Assembly: GCA_944548615.1 (NCBI GenBank)
Contig: OX155952.1
Location: 29,847,458 to 29,911,457, forward strand
Source: Micropterix aruncella
Taxonomy: Eukaryota; Arthropoda; Insecta; Lepidoptera; Micropterigidae
Length of the DNA stretch: 64,000 bases
Direction of reading: 5' to 3'
Below, in pieces: positions 11,845-23,469 of the stretch; within the stretch, counting starts at the first letter, position 1, and each line of letters starts with the position of its first letter. The position numbers and the translations under genes are program-made. Under the pieces are notes generated by a model. It did no database searches, was not told the DNA's origin, and saw only the letters and a program-made list of their open reading frames with translations.

Positions 11845-12895
11845 TATATTCGGCGATTTGAAAAAGAAAAATATTATTTATAGTACTATCACCATTGCAA
11901 ATTAATATTATTAAGTAAGTAATAATCACATTAGAAAATATTTAAATTAGAATACATAAAATAAATAATCTTGTTAAATAAAACAAAATGTTAAATAATA
12001 TTAAACAATAGGAACCAAAATTAAATAACAAGAAATAGTCGCAAAAATAGTCAAGGATAATAATAAGAATAGTCCAGAATAATATTTAATATTGGAAACT
12101 GTCTGGTTATATTAATTTTTGGATATTTTGCCGGGTGTTATATTTCAACCAGGAATCAATTTTGGCTTTAAAAGAAGACTTAGGCAAAATCAATTTTAGA
12201 TCCTAGCAGATTGTATATCCTGGGGGCTTGAATATACTTCATCAAATAGAATAAGGCTAGATACAACAATAACAATATTTGTATTTAGGGTAATAAGCCT
12301 AGGTACACCGAAGTTATACAGCGTAATATTAAATAAGAGCGAAATCGGTTCTGGGACTTTACACCAGAACAAAATTAAATAATGATAGTGTTAAACTTCA
12401 CCCGTCTCATCGCGCATATATTCTAGTTTGTCAGCAGCTTATGCTTCTTCTTCCGTCGTTTCCTTCTCTTATCTCGGAACAATAGTCTCTGTAATACAAT
12501 GGCATCCTCAGTTGCCGCCCACGCAGTGCTCAAATTCGCCGTAAACACTGCACCGGCGAACAGAAAGCCGTTAATTTAGCAGAAGTGGGTCAGGACATCT
12601 ATTTTCAGTGCCACCCGTTTGTCTTTGCCCTCCCGGACGTCGTTTCACAATATATATTTTTAAAAACATGCATACCGTAAACTTTTATACGAGTGCACTC
12701 GTATAATCAAGACATCCGCATTTTATCAAATTATCCGCACGGACAATTTTATAGGTATCACATTAAATATAAATGGGGATGTCATATCTGCAAAATTATA
12801 TGCTGTAGTTTCCGCATTTTAGAATCGATATTTGCGAGCGCTGATAATTCATGTTGTGTGAAATTACGTATCTTGTTATTCATTATGTGGATAGT
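11845..12895. other. Unassigned AT-rich sequence
   Basis: No gene or repeat family recognised between the family A copies. Confidence 0.45.
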
Positions 12896-12899
12896 TGGG

Positions 12900-13515
12900 C
12901 GGTGTCGACTACAACGGGCGAACCTGTCACCCCAAGCTGGTATAACGATATGTGATCGTTCTTTCAGCCGTGGATGAGCGAAGTAGACTTAGAGACAATA
13001 CAAATCTATTGTCTAGCTATGCCAACATGCCCGACAGAGGCCAACGCCTTACGGCGAGGCACCGGGAAAGTGCCCAGCGGGCAGCAAAGCCGCCTGTCTA
13101 CCAGTTTTTGAAGCATATCTCCATCTGGAATTAATCATCAGGATACCTCAACCTCCCGACTGGTCAAGGGTCCGAAATCACTTGCGCGACCTCTTCCTGC
13201 CGTATGTTCAGCGGTGATTCAGTTTGAATCTATCGCGGACCAAAGTTTCAATTAAATTCGGGATTAGGTATCCTAATGGTCATTTCAAGAGTGGTTGACG
13301 ACAGTTCAACATCCACCCCCGCTGCTTAGGAGGCAGTATATTTCCATAGTCTCCAGACTCCTTCAGCAATTAGTCAGATTGCACAACCGATTGGCGTCGC
13401 CGAACGGTGCGTAAACCGTCCAGTAGCGTCGAGAAGCAATTCCACCAGGAGAAACCGATCCACCAGCCGTGAGGCCTGAGACGCGAGGGTCTTACCCGGG
13501 GTAACCTTCTACACG
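12900..13515 (+). repeat. Family A repeat, copy 5, diverged but continuous
   Basis: Runs from GTCGACTACAACGGGCGAAC through ATCTATCGCGGACC to a CCGTGAGGCCTGAGACGCGAG segment, with the same module order as copy 4 and many substitutions. No intact frame. Confidence 0.65.
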
Positions 13516-13519
13516 AGGA

Positions 13520-14125
13520 GACTTCTGAATAGGAGTTAAATAGTGAAATGGGCCTATCCGAGCACAACATGGATCTTATAGCCCAAGCTACACGAAACCA
13601 TTCGCTACCCATTAAGTGGGTACTGCAAACTGCTGCTACGAAGTATTAAAAGGAGAATGATACTATTTATATGAGCACTGGGCCACCTGTCAATAAGTTC
13701 GAGAGTGCCATTTATATTTAGATATATTTTAGTTGTATTGGAAAAATATATCTCTACTTTAATATCTTGGTGGTATTTGAGTTTTATATATTTTATTTAT
13801 TAAGTATCTGGCGATAAATGTCTGTTGACAAATATTATTATTATTATCTCCTCATGAATATTATTACTATTTATTTTTTATTGCACAATATAAATAAAAA
13901 AAACACGGGAAAAAAACGGCAAAGGAACAAAAGCCAAACAACAACTAATGGTCTACGACCTACGTGAAACCCGCCGTGTGAGTCGATTGCAGCCCTTTCA
14001 CCCGTTTTGTCTTGCATCTCTGGTGCGACTCGCTAAATAAAACCAACCGCTAATATCGTCATCTATTGTCGTATATCTCTGTTAACCCACAACGTATTAA
14101 GTAGATCTGTCATATAAGTAATTAT
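13520..14125. other. Unassigned AT-rich sequence
   Basis: Contains short ATT-rich runs near 13838; no gene recognised. Confidence 0.4.
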
Positions 14126-14130
14126 ATTCT

Positions 14131-14400
14131 TCTTATATATAAAAATGAATCGCCGTGCGTTAGTCTCGCAAGATCTCGAAAATGACTCGACCGATTTGAA
14201 TTATTTTTTTTTGTTTTGTTTGCCTTGATTCAGGGGTGGTTTACAAAAAAAAATATTTAGGAAAAATTAAAAGAAACTGAAAATCGAAAAATCGAAATTG
14301 GTCATTTTGGGAAATGGGCCACTTTCAATAGCGTTCGCGGCCATCCTATTGTTTGACAGCTGCGCTGCGCCATCCATAACTGTTATTCATTCCGTGCGAT
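14131..14400 (+). mobile_element. Possible Helitron-like or LINE-like terminal fragment
   Basis: Starts TCTTATATATAAAAATGAAT followed by a TTAGTCTCGCAAGATCTCG-type segment, a style seen at one end of many insect repeats. No helicase frame, no 3' CTRR hairpin and no target evidence were found, so the class is tentative. Confidence 0.3.
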
Positions 14401-14420
14401 TGTGTAAAATTTCAATAAGT

Positions 14421-14546
14421 TGAAAAGTCGAAAAGTCGAAAAAGTCAAAAAAGTCGGAAAAGTCGAAAAAGTCGAAAAAGTCGGAAAAGCCGAAAAAGTC
14501 GAAAATGCCGAAAAAGTCGAAAAAGCCGAAAAAGTCGAAAATGTCG
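14421..14546. repeat. Minisatellite of about 9 bp, GAAAAAGTC type
   Basis: About fourteen imperfect units of GAAAAAGTC/GAAAAAGCC/GGAAAAGTC in head-to-tail order. The repeat creates a fake antisense frame of Phe-Asp-Phe-Phe type (14575..14387), which is not a gene. Confidence 0.85.
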
Positions 14547-14549
14547 GCA

Positions 14550-15455
14550 TATTTCATCATGTAAATTAAATACATTGAATTTATTTTAATTACTAACGAC
14601 TTTCATTTAATCACCAACCGAAACTCAAACCGTACATGATTCGGCCATATTATGGATTTCAATGAATTATATTTGGAAGGTTGATTAGGATCAATAAACG
14701 CTTATGAAGAGTTACAATCAAATCAATTTTAGTTGGTACGAGTTCACCGGGTCATCTATGTAATACATAAAAGATCTTTGATATGACATATGGTTTATTG
14801 TTATTGGAGGGTGGGCCCAAAGAGTGGCATTCTCCTTTGAAACTAAACAATTCTGTTCGATCAGCATTTATTATTATCATATTTTTATCCGACCTCAATC
14901 TAAAAGTGCAAACGTGACGTTATAATCGCCTCGATCTCACAACTAGGCGCTTGCTCAGCCAGTACTCAGTTTGCGTAAGGCCATGTCGTTCGTGACGATA
15001 TTGTAGAATGGGCCGATTTGACGATCGAATTATACATGGATTAGCATTCTCGCATCGGTTTGGCATTTTAGGGAGCTGGCGATTGCGCTGTCCATAATCC
15101 TACTGTGTTATCGAATTCCCAATACGTACAACAAGTGGCCCGATTTCAACGGTTCAGTTTTGTAGCTAAATCGGGGATTTCCTTAGTGAAATTAATAATG
15201 AGAGTTATAGATACCTACTCTAAAAAATCCGTTGATTATATAACGCATTAGACTGCTCAACGACGTACTACGATTTGGAAAGCAGTGTTTTACTAGGAAA
15301 CGCAACGTTAATGGCATTCGTATTTCCTAAAATTGATTACCATGGTCAATATGGCGACTTTCGTATTATAACAGTACGCCGAGAGCATTATAGATGGCAC
15401 TCTAAACACGCCTATACGGTATAAAATAATAATATAATACTAAATAACTACTATA
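14550..15455. other. Unassigned AT-rich sequence
   Basis: Segments near 14340-14390 and 15060-15110 share a GCTGCGCTG / GCGATTGCGCTG-CCAT motif, hinting at related repeat debris. No gene recognised. Confidence 0.35.
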
Positions 15456-15460
15456 CCGCA

Positions 15461-16800
15461 TATCGGACTCAAGCGGTAGTTGTTCAGGGTTATCAATCCG
15501 AGTTTTCTGAAATTCCTTCAGGGGTACCGCAAGGCTCCCACTTAGGACCACTTCTTTTCCTTCTATACCTCAACGATATCACCAATTGCATGCTACATTC
15601 CAATATAGTCATATATGCGGATGACACGAAGATTTTTAGTGAGATCCGATCAATTAATGACTGCCTTAATTTGCAGGCAGATATAAACCGCCTTATGAAA
15701 TATTGTTCAGATAACTGTCTCTTCGTTAACGTAAACAAATGTCACATAATCACATACTCCAGAAAAAATACTAATATAATGTTTGACTACAACTTGAATG
15801 GCGCTATAGTTGGAAGAGAATCAGCGGTGCGAGATCTTGGGATTACACTTGACACGAAAATGCTATTCGCTGAACACATCGATAATATTATTAGAAAAGC
15901 AAATAAATTACTAGGTTTTATTCTAAGGGTATCATCGGTATTCAAATCCACTGACACGCTTAAAACCCTCTATAATTCCTATGTAAGAAGTCAGTTGGAA
16001 TTTGCATCAGTGGTCTGGAATCCCCAATATTTGACTTACATATCGCGGATCGAATCGATACAAAAAAGATTTGTGAAGCGATTAAATTTCACTTCTTTCA
16101 CTAAGCCCAGCTCCTATGAGGAATCCTTAAAAGCCCACAATTTAATGTCATTGGAGAGCCGTAGAGTCTTGATCGATGCCGTATTCTTGCATGGGTTGGT
16201 AAATAATTCCATCGATGCGAACGCGATTTTGGAGCGCATTGAATTTTATGTTCCTCCCCGCCCTGTTCGATCGCATCGACTATTTCATCTCCCTGTGGTG
16301 AAAACCAACGCATCTCAAAATGCATTTCTATACAGAGCGTGTCATAGATATAATACAGACTTTTTAAGTGTGGACATATTACACTCATCAAAAACCTCTT
16401 ATAAGAACTCAATAAAAAAAATTCTACAGTCTATCTAGATGATCACATAACATTTATACATATTATATTTCATTTAATTTAGTTCAAGGACATAATTTTA
16501 TCTCAAGTATATTCTTTATAATAACTATATATCATACCTAAAATTAAATATAAATATATTTATATACATACATAATATATTTTTATCTATTTTGTCTCTC
16601 CCTTTCACCTTACTTCCCATCCTGATTCCCCCCATTCTCAAGCGGAAACAATATAAAATTATATTGCGTTCATTTTGTATACTTTATATTCGGAATCACA
16701 TTAATGGATTTTTGTCACTTTTAAATAAGTTTTTATTGCATTGTATGTAGTTCTGTTTGGTTCCAGAATAAAATAAAATAAAATAAATAAAATAAATAAA
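15461..16800 (+). mobile_element. Non-LTR retrotransposon, 5'-truncated, with intact RT 3' half
   Basis: An uninterrupted frame from about 15461 to the stop at 16436-16438 (about 325 codons) encodes the C-terminal half of a reverse transcriptase. Motif B is GVPQGSHLGPLLFLLYLND (about 15524-15580). The catalytic YADD is at 15614-15625. The conserved thumb and tail follow, with QLEFASVVWNPQ and SYEESLKAHNLMSLESRR. The endonuclease and the N-terminal RT are missing. A 330-bp 3' UTR ends in an AAATA/AATA microsatellite tail (16767-16800). By motif style it resembles CR1/Jockey-like families. The open frame suggests a fairly young but dead-on-arrival copy. Confidence 0.85.
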
Positions 16801-16804
16801 CATA

Positions 16805-17515
16805 TTTTGAAATAATAGCTCTTATTATTTTAATATTATTTACATAAATATATATTTTTTAAAATTAGTATACAGGTTTCAATGCGCAATAATTGCGCAC
16901 GTTAACGTTTAGTATATAGACTAATAGATGACATTCTATCTCTCCATAATATTTCTGTTTTGCCCATATTAAAAAAAAATGCGATAGATGCCACTAATAA
17001 TTATATGTTATTATTGTTATCATTGGTTTTTATTATCAATTAGTCCTTTATAAAAAAAATAATTTTCAATGCTTAGTATAGATGGTAAAATACATTACTA
17101 TTAGTTTGGCCAAGGACGTATCCAGGAAGGGAGTGGGAACAGGGGACGCTCCCCCCCCCCTGAAACTTTTTGAGTAAAAAATAAATTCGAGAAAAATTGT
17201 GAATCAGGGAGAATTCGCGACTTATGTACGTAGTGTCAAGCACGTAACCAGGGGGAGGGGGAAGGGAGGGGTAGTTAGAATTTAACCCCCCAAAAACAGG
17301 CGTACTAGTGTTTCATTGTACGGGCAAATTCAAGTTTGATGGGTACCGCGCGCATTATTTTAATGAATGTCCCCCCCCCCCCCCCCCGAAACTGAAGTCT
17401 GGATACGTGCCTGAGTTTGGCCGTTAATGCTATCAGTGCCACCTGTATTTCGCCGGCAGAGAAAGGTTGCCAAATCGATTTTTGTTTAGTCTTAAAGAGT
17501 TTGCGCAATCCAATA
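16805..17515. other. Unassigned, with poly-C tracts
   Basis: Cytosine runs at about 17150-17160 and 17371-17388; the two neighbourhoods share GGATACGT-type words in opposite orientation. No gene recognised. Confidence 0.4.
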
Positions 17516-17522
17516 GCATATA

Positions 17523-17575
17523 TAGGGTTTTTTGTAATAAGGGTGGGTCGATGTTGACAATCTGCAATTAAACAA
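17523..17575 (+). repeat. Solo left end of a DUF4817-type DNA element
   Basis: TAGGGTTTT, then AATAAGGGTGGGTCGATGTTGACAATCTG-like sequence, match both the left end at 18297 and the inverted right end at 19100-19143. It is followed by unrelated DNA (17580-18290). Confidence 0.6.
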
Positions 17576-17579
17576 GCTG

Positions 17580-18295
17580 TGTAAGCACATTGCAGTTCCT
17601 GTAAGTCCTCCCTCTTGGTCGCATATAATAACGGATCCTTGATTTCACACTTAAATTATTCTTCGAGCCTATTCGTTGAATTTTCCATTGTGGATCTACG
17701 CACGCGTTATACCTTACTAGGTAACATTACTACACAATGGGTGTAACCACACGGTGTTTGGCAACGTAGAGCCTTGACATATCGTTGGTAAGCATAGCAT
17801 CACTATAAGTCTCACATAAGCAATGCGCGTCACACGCGCAGCGCCCACAATAAATGCGACGCCCGTAAGCTCGGCCCGATTCATTCTTATGCTAAGCGTC
17901 GGCTCGCGGGCCTACTCGGCATTCCGGCGTCCTCCATATTGTTCCTCTTCTTCCCACTTCTTCCTTCGGCGTCGGCGATAAAGCATTCAAACGTCGCGCC
18001 CGCTAGCGCGAATGCTAATGCCTGAATAATTCGCCCGTCAAATCGTGGACAATATTGTCACGAGCTCGCGCCTTGCGCAAGCTACCGATCGCGACGCAAG
18101 CCTGGATTTCGCTTGAGCTCCTCGGCGGAATTCTCAGCGCGAGAATAAGACTGGGTGATCAAAATGGAATTAAACGATGTGTGCTGGTGGCTAATTCAAA
18201 TCTATCTAGCATGAAAGTTGCTATCTATATACAATTTCCATTAAAACAAGTAGTCAGAAGTTATATTTATTATTAGCTTAATGACATCATTGATT
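17580..18295. other. Unassigned, partly GC-rich
   Basis: Includes a GC-rich patch at 17820-18010. The 73-codon frame at 18055-18276 has no recognisable domain. Confidence 0.35.
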
Positions 18296-18296
18296 A

Positions 18297-19143
18297 TATA
18301 CAGTTTTCCAATAACGGCGGGTCGATGTTGACAGTCTGTGGTAGCCACATTGTTTTGGCGGCGTCTGTCAAATCTGTTGTTTATTCAGTCACTGGTGCCA
18401 AATGACCATGGCAAATTACACGATTGAGCAGCACGTTAAACTTTATTATCGAAATGAGTGTTTGTCACCAAGATCGCGCGATTTGACCCCGTTAGACTTT
18501 TTCTTCGGGGTTTTCTGAAGTCGCAGGTCTATGACAATAAGCCCCAATAGACCGATACCACCACAGTTAACATGTAACTCAGGCACGAACTCAGGCCATC
18601 GCTCAAATTCAGCCGGATCTACGCGGCAGAGTCATTGAAAATTGGAATTCTCGGGTCCATACCGCGAAGCCGCGGCGGATATTTGAACAATGTTATATTC
18701 CATACATAATGGCATACATAGGCTTTTCAAATTTGCCATATGGTATTATCTACATTGTAATATTCATACAAATTTAGTATTTTGATTTTTATTATAGTGT
18801 TATTTATTTATTATTATATATTATTCAATCTTAATTAAGTACATTCATTGATCATAACAATAAAAAGTTTTTTTCGTTAATTATGCTAATTGTTACATAA
18901 GTTGTACTACTTATTTGAATTATGTACTCTGACCCGCCTAGATATGGGACAGTTTAGTGCTAGTTAGGTGGGCACTGAGCATTAACTGCATTTCGGTGTT
19001 CAATTTTTTTGAGTTACTTATAACGTTAAAATAAAGTATTAAACCTTTCAAAAATAAAAAGAAAAAGAAATAAAACCTTGTTACACCCAATTTGTTTTAT
19101 TGCATAGACTGTCACCACCGGTCCGCCCTTATTGAAAACCCTA
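18297..19143 (+). mobile_element. Internally deleted Tc1/mariner-related element with DUF4817-type transposase remnant
   Basis: Inverted ends lie at 18297-18345 and 19100-19143 (shared GGGTCGATGTTGACAGTCTG-like core), with a TA at 19144-19145. From the ATG at 18418 the frame reads MANYTIEQHVKLYYRN, the start of the DUF4817 helix-turn-helix. After a deletion it passes directly to SRDLTPLDFFF, the region around the second catalytic Asp of the DDE domain, and then into frameshifted C-terminal remains. Most of the transposase is absent, so the copy is non-autonomous. Confidence 0.7.
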
Positions 19144-19148
19144 TATGT

Positions 19149-19290
19149 TAGGGTCGATTCTGTTCTTCTTAGTCTATAAATAAACGACTTCACCAACACG
19201 GTTTTGAATCGCGGAAAAGTAGATTATTTTGCTGACGACACGGTGCTCATCTTTAGAGGGAGCTGTGACACATTCCACGATTTTCACCTT
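19149..19290 (+). pseudogene. Non-LTR reverse transcriptase fragment with FADD motif
   Basis: GSIL and LVY come from one frame; after a one-base shift INDFTNTVLNRGKVDYFADD and TVLIFRGSC follow. This is the motif B-to-C region of a Jockey-like RT. It lies immediately right of the DNA element end, which may have inserted near it. Too short for family assignment. Confidence 0.72.
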
Positions 19291-19291
19291 T

Positions 19292-20120
19292 GAATATGTA
19301 TTTTTGCCTACATGTTATTATCTTACTAAATAACAGCAACTGAAATCAAACTAATAATGAAGACACCCGGATCTGAATCTCAAGTGCGCGCTGCCGAAAT
19401 TCCAACTGGCGCACTTCCGCATCTGCCTAATAGAGAGTGGCCCTTGAAGCGAACTTCCAGCGTCTGTAGTAATAATCCCCTCGGCGCGGGCGCGCGTGGT
19501 CCACATCTGGCGCATCAGCCAAACCCGCACTACTCGCAGGATATTATTTATACCACAATCGCTAGACACGCGCTTCTCGGATTCGGTATGCCAGGAGATC
19601 CCGCACATCTGGATTTCACGCGTACCGAAATTCACACCTCCGTAATGGTCGCTTGCTGTGTGTAAATCCGTCGTTGGTTAACCGCCGTTGGGGTAATCCT
19701 AAATATATCTAATTCACAGCGGGCATCCGAAACTCATTCAAAACACTATTTATAGTGTTTGAACAAAAATAAAACAAAACTTTTGTTGGTTTCTGTCGCT
19801 GGCTATCGCGATTATTCCATCCGGAATTAATTTCGCAATTGCAAACTGATTTCTCAAAAGTTAACGAAAACTTAATTGGCGATTTTAAGATTAAACAACA
19901 TTGGAAAAAAGACCACGCAGCGTATTTTTTTAATTTTGGCTAATACATATATTATGTTTAGGTACTCAAAGTACCTATTACAACACGTTTCAGGAATTCA
20001 GTTCTCTAATCTTAATTTTACCGTGTAGTTCGTTGTCGGCAAAATCTTTAATGTATGCACTACACATTCTGTGGAGAGGCACTCGGAACCCATAATCGCT
20101 GTCTGGCTTTAGGCAGAAGA
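19292..20120. other. Unassigned, with a GC-rich block at 19365-19670
   Basis: The GC-rich block carries overlapping open frames on both strands (19357-19665 plus, 19635..19351 minus) with no recognised domain. On the minus strand a TATA-like GGTATAAATAAT word lies at 19543-19554. Confidence 0.4.
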
Positions 20121-20122
20121 AA

Positions 20123-20540
20123 ATGTAATAATAATAATAATAAAACTTAATTTCAATGAAAAGGCGAGCTTATTGCCTTGCGGCAATGTCTAACAGCTAA
20201 CATATACCTTAAGTAGTGGTTCGTTGGCTACACAAAATTTACCTAAAACTATAGAATAGACAGAAATCTAGAAAAAAAAGATGACAATAAAAAATTAAAA
20301 ACAATTACTGAAACTATATAAAGACGCAGAGGAAAGGAAAGAGACGAAGGAAGAAAATGGAAGGGAGAGATAGGGGGAGGAAGACGGTTGGTTATGTTGA
20401 TGCCCTCAGGTTTATGTGCTCCTTGAGCCTGGCCTTGATCGTGGTGATACCACGATCGAAAGATTTGACTGACGAGAGCACACTCGCGGGACACGAATGC
20501 TAAGCTGTTCAACGAGACTGACAGTCGAAGCCATCATTGC
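20123..20540 (-). mobile_element. Degenerate non-LTR retrotransposon 3' end
   Basis: In the minus direction: remnants resembling an RT C-terminus (SFDRGITTIKARLKEH after frameshifts), a pyrimidine-rich 3' UTR, then ATTGCCGCAAGGCAATAAGC and a TTATTATTATT tail (plus-strand AATAATAAT at 20127-20145). The GCAATAAGCTCGCC segment matches the tail of the element at 45290-45771. Confidence 0.6.
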
Positions 20541-20544
20541 AGAG

Positions 20545-21480
20545 TCATGTCGAGAATAACCTGAAATTCAATATCGCTGAAATTCAACCTGATGTGCTGA
20601 ACCAGAATATCCGCGTAGTGTATCTAGTCGGATTGAGGTCCATAAAGTTGAAAACCGTATTATTAGTGATATGGCAGTTGCGAATTTGCTATTTTTGGTC
20701 CATTACAAACTTTTTTTACTATATCTAAAATATATTTTTTTTGTAACTTCGGAACATCAATTGAAATAGGATATTTCTCTTTCTTTTATGCTAAAATGAA
20801 GGAAAAAAACTAATTGATTTGATTAGAAGGTCAAGAAACGAACTCCCGAACTCTGTTTTTGAAGATGTTGACACCTTTCATGGATGAATACAATGTATTC
20901 AAACGATGCGGTGCGAATAGGTTCTAAATATTTTTTTGCGGTTTTTTTTGGTGTCTGTACCACATTTGAATTAACTATGTACATTAGGAAATAATCACTA
21001 TTAGATTCAGCGCCTTAGTCGTGCTATTTACGATTTTATCTTTGGAATGTACTCAGTTGACCCGGTGATGCGACTTGGCACCATCTCGTCTGATGTCATA
21101 AGACGGCCGTGGCCGCGATTTACGTAATGAGCTTCTGTAAATGCCCACTACAGACAGATAACATAGTGCTACTTCCGCGCAGCTGCCAAAAGCCGCATAA
21201 TAAGTTACCCTGACCCACAAAAGTGTCAAATTACTTGTTCCGCCCCCTAACCTAAATGCAGCCATCTGCAAAAAAAAATGCATCTCTCTGAACTTAGGAG
21301 AAAGAATAGTAGAAAATAGAAAAAAAAACGAAAGTAAGCTCTTGAAGCTGGAACGATCGTAACAATTGTTGCTTCGGGACGACATCATGTCAAGAAGAAA
21401 CCGTCTTACCCGAACTATTTTTAATTATCTTTACTAGTTTAAGACAGATAAAAAAGTAGCAATAAAATTACTTCTAAATC
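20545..21480. other. Unassigned AT-rich sequence
   Basis: The 111-codon minus frame (21388..21053) has no domain and begins in low-complexity serine/leucine-rich sequence; not called. Confidence 0.4.
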
Positions 21481-21484
21481 CACC

Positions 21485-21686
21485 AGGGGAGATCAGGTAG
21501 GCTCGTACACAGGGACCATTCGTACAGTGAAGAAATCTACGCTATTCAATACATAGACGTGTTCGCGTTTGTGTGCGTGACTCGCGCTCATACGAGTACA
21601 AACGCGAACACGTCAATGTATTGGATAGCGTAGATTTCTCCACTGCACGAATGCTCCCCGTGTATGAAGCCTACCTGCTCTCCCCT
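21485..21686. mobile_element. Foldback element with about 88-bp arms
   Basis: The left arm 21485-21572 and right arm 21598-21686 are inverted copies with about ten differences (ends AGGGGAGATCAGG / CCTGCTCTCCCCT), around a 25-bp loop. No target duplication was evident. It can fold as one long hairpin and is best read as a foldback MITE. Confidence 0.8.
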
Positions 21687-21689
21687 AAA

Positions 21690-23195
21690 GACAACTTGAT
21701 ACTATTGACATCAATGTCACGCCGAAGAAACTATAAGTGGATCACATCATAATACACATAAATACGTCCTATACGAAAAGTGTTAACAAGGCGGAAACCA
21801 GCAAACTAAACTCGTGACTTTCTTCAGAAAATCAGGTTGCTGTGGGTGCTAAGGAACTTTTAATTTCTGCCTTTATGGGAGAAAACTAACTTGATGGTCT
21901 TGTGACTATTGCCCTATGCCATATTATTAGACCCACCTTGCATCTCAGTACAAATTTACACTTTTTAATAGCCTATAATTTTTGAACCGTGCTTACTTTT
22001 AGATGTCTGTTTTGTTTATTTTAAAGAATATGTCGGAAAACATAATATTTACTAATTAACCATTCAATAGCAGTTTTAGAATTAGAGTGGGTAGCGTCAT
22101 TATTCAAAAAAATATTACTCAAAAAAAACATTGTTTTGTATTATAAAATGATTTCTAGCTATTTCGTTACTATACCGCCACACCCGGGAAAATATTTTTT
22201 TACTTAATCACGTTAATGTTTGAAAAAATACTGAAACTAAACTAATAATGTATATAAAAAAAGAAAAATATTGCTGCTATTTCTGCAAAAAATAATATGA
22301 ACTACGTAACCTTTATCGTTGTTTGATTTAAGACAAGGTAATGACAAACTTTCTCACCTACACGATTCTCCCCCGAGACGACAAATGTAATTCTGACGAA
22401 AAGTTAAGGATTTGTTATTTCATGCTGTAAGATCATTTTCCTATATGTTATATAGTAGCTAAATGTTTTTATTATTTATTTACATGATAAGGTAATTCAA
22501 TGAATAACCATAAACACTTAAAACCTATAAAAGACAACATTATTAAAGTTTACGGATATTCAAAATATAAATCTGTATTTAATGAAATCCATGTTAGGTA
22601 TGAAACCAGACCATTTCCTTATTTTCTTTGGTATCACATTTGATAACTTTCTAAAATGCCGGCCAAACGATGACAAACAAACCTTTGCATATATCGAATA
22701 AGTACTCCTTATTTCACTTTGATTCACCGTCGGAATCTTGATAACTTTCTCCGATCGCCATAGATCCTAATAAAGAAACAATGAACGACTTCCATTGTGT
22801 TTCTGAATGCGAACGCGTCAGTATGGCACCGATGAAAACACGGCGTAGCTTTCGAATTTCTTCGCTCAAAGGTTAGTTCACTACAAAACGAATTCCGTCG
22901 TTCTGGGGCGAGGAGAAGCGTAGAACAAGACGCCTTTGTGATTGTGATATGCTGATTGCGACGCAAACCAATCTAGGGAGTCTTCCACGCAAAAGGATGG
23001 CGTTTGAAGAAGACGAACAAACGGATCTCTGTATTCTGTATATCCATCTTGTTCGTTCGTTCGTTAACGTGTCCGGCCAAGTTGGGACACGTATCTACAA
23101 ACATGTGCGGACTGTATGGCCTTGTAGTTAGCCTCTCGTTGGTCCTGGCGTGTGATAATGTATGACAACTCCAGGCAGGATAAGATGTGGTCTTC
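21690..23195. other. Mostly unassigned; the right part may be decayed LINE
   Basis: AT-rich with no gene to about 22720. The minus-strand continuation of the RT-like fragment at 23290-23410 may extend down to about 22720 (read with stops), but the match is too weak to claim. Confidence 0.35.
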
Positions 23196-23239
23196 ATCCG
23201 GATTATAATGGATTCTCTGTGTAGCCCAGTGGACGAAAT

Positions 23240-23410
23240 TGACTCAGCATCTTGTCACACCTACCCTCAGTCTGTTGAGACTACACCAGGTTGTATAGGG
23301 GAGATGGAACCCCGGTGCTATCTGTTCCTGAACATTCTTGCCAATGTCCATGTTGTGAGATACCTGAAGATCGATTGAGAAGAACAGCCGTTGAAACGCA
23401 GTGAGGTCAA
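23240..23410 (-). pseudogene. Non-LTR retrotransposon ORF2 C-terminal fragment
   Basis: In the minus direction APGFHLPYTTWCSLNRLR, then VGVTRC and a stop, matches the conserved LPR-x-W-x-x-LNRLRTG block that follows the RT and RNase H-like part of some insect non-LTR elements. A histidine-containing EDHIL sequence follows. Frame breaks show decay. Confidence 0.55.
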
Positions 23411-23469
23411 ATGACCAAAGCTTCGATGGCTTAATTCTGTAGTCAGTTAATAACCTTGGAATGGCCAAC

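Noticed and set aside
14387..14575. Phe/Asp-rich minus-strand frame
   Set aside because: Reads straight through the GAAAAAGTC minisatellite.
20249..20512. 87-codon minus-strand frame as a membrane protein
   Set aside because: The hydrophobic part is the pyrimidine-rich 3' UTR of a LINE remnant; the N-terminal part is frameshifted RT.
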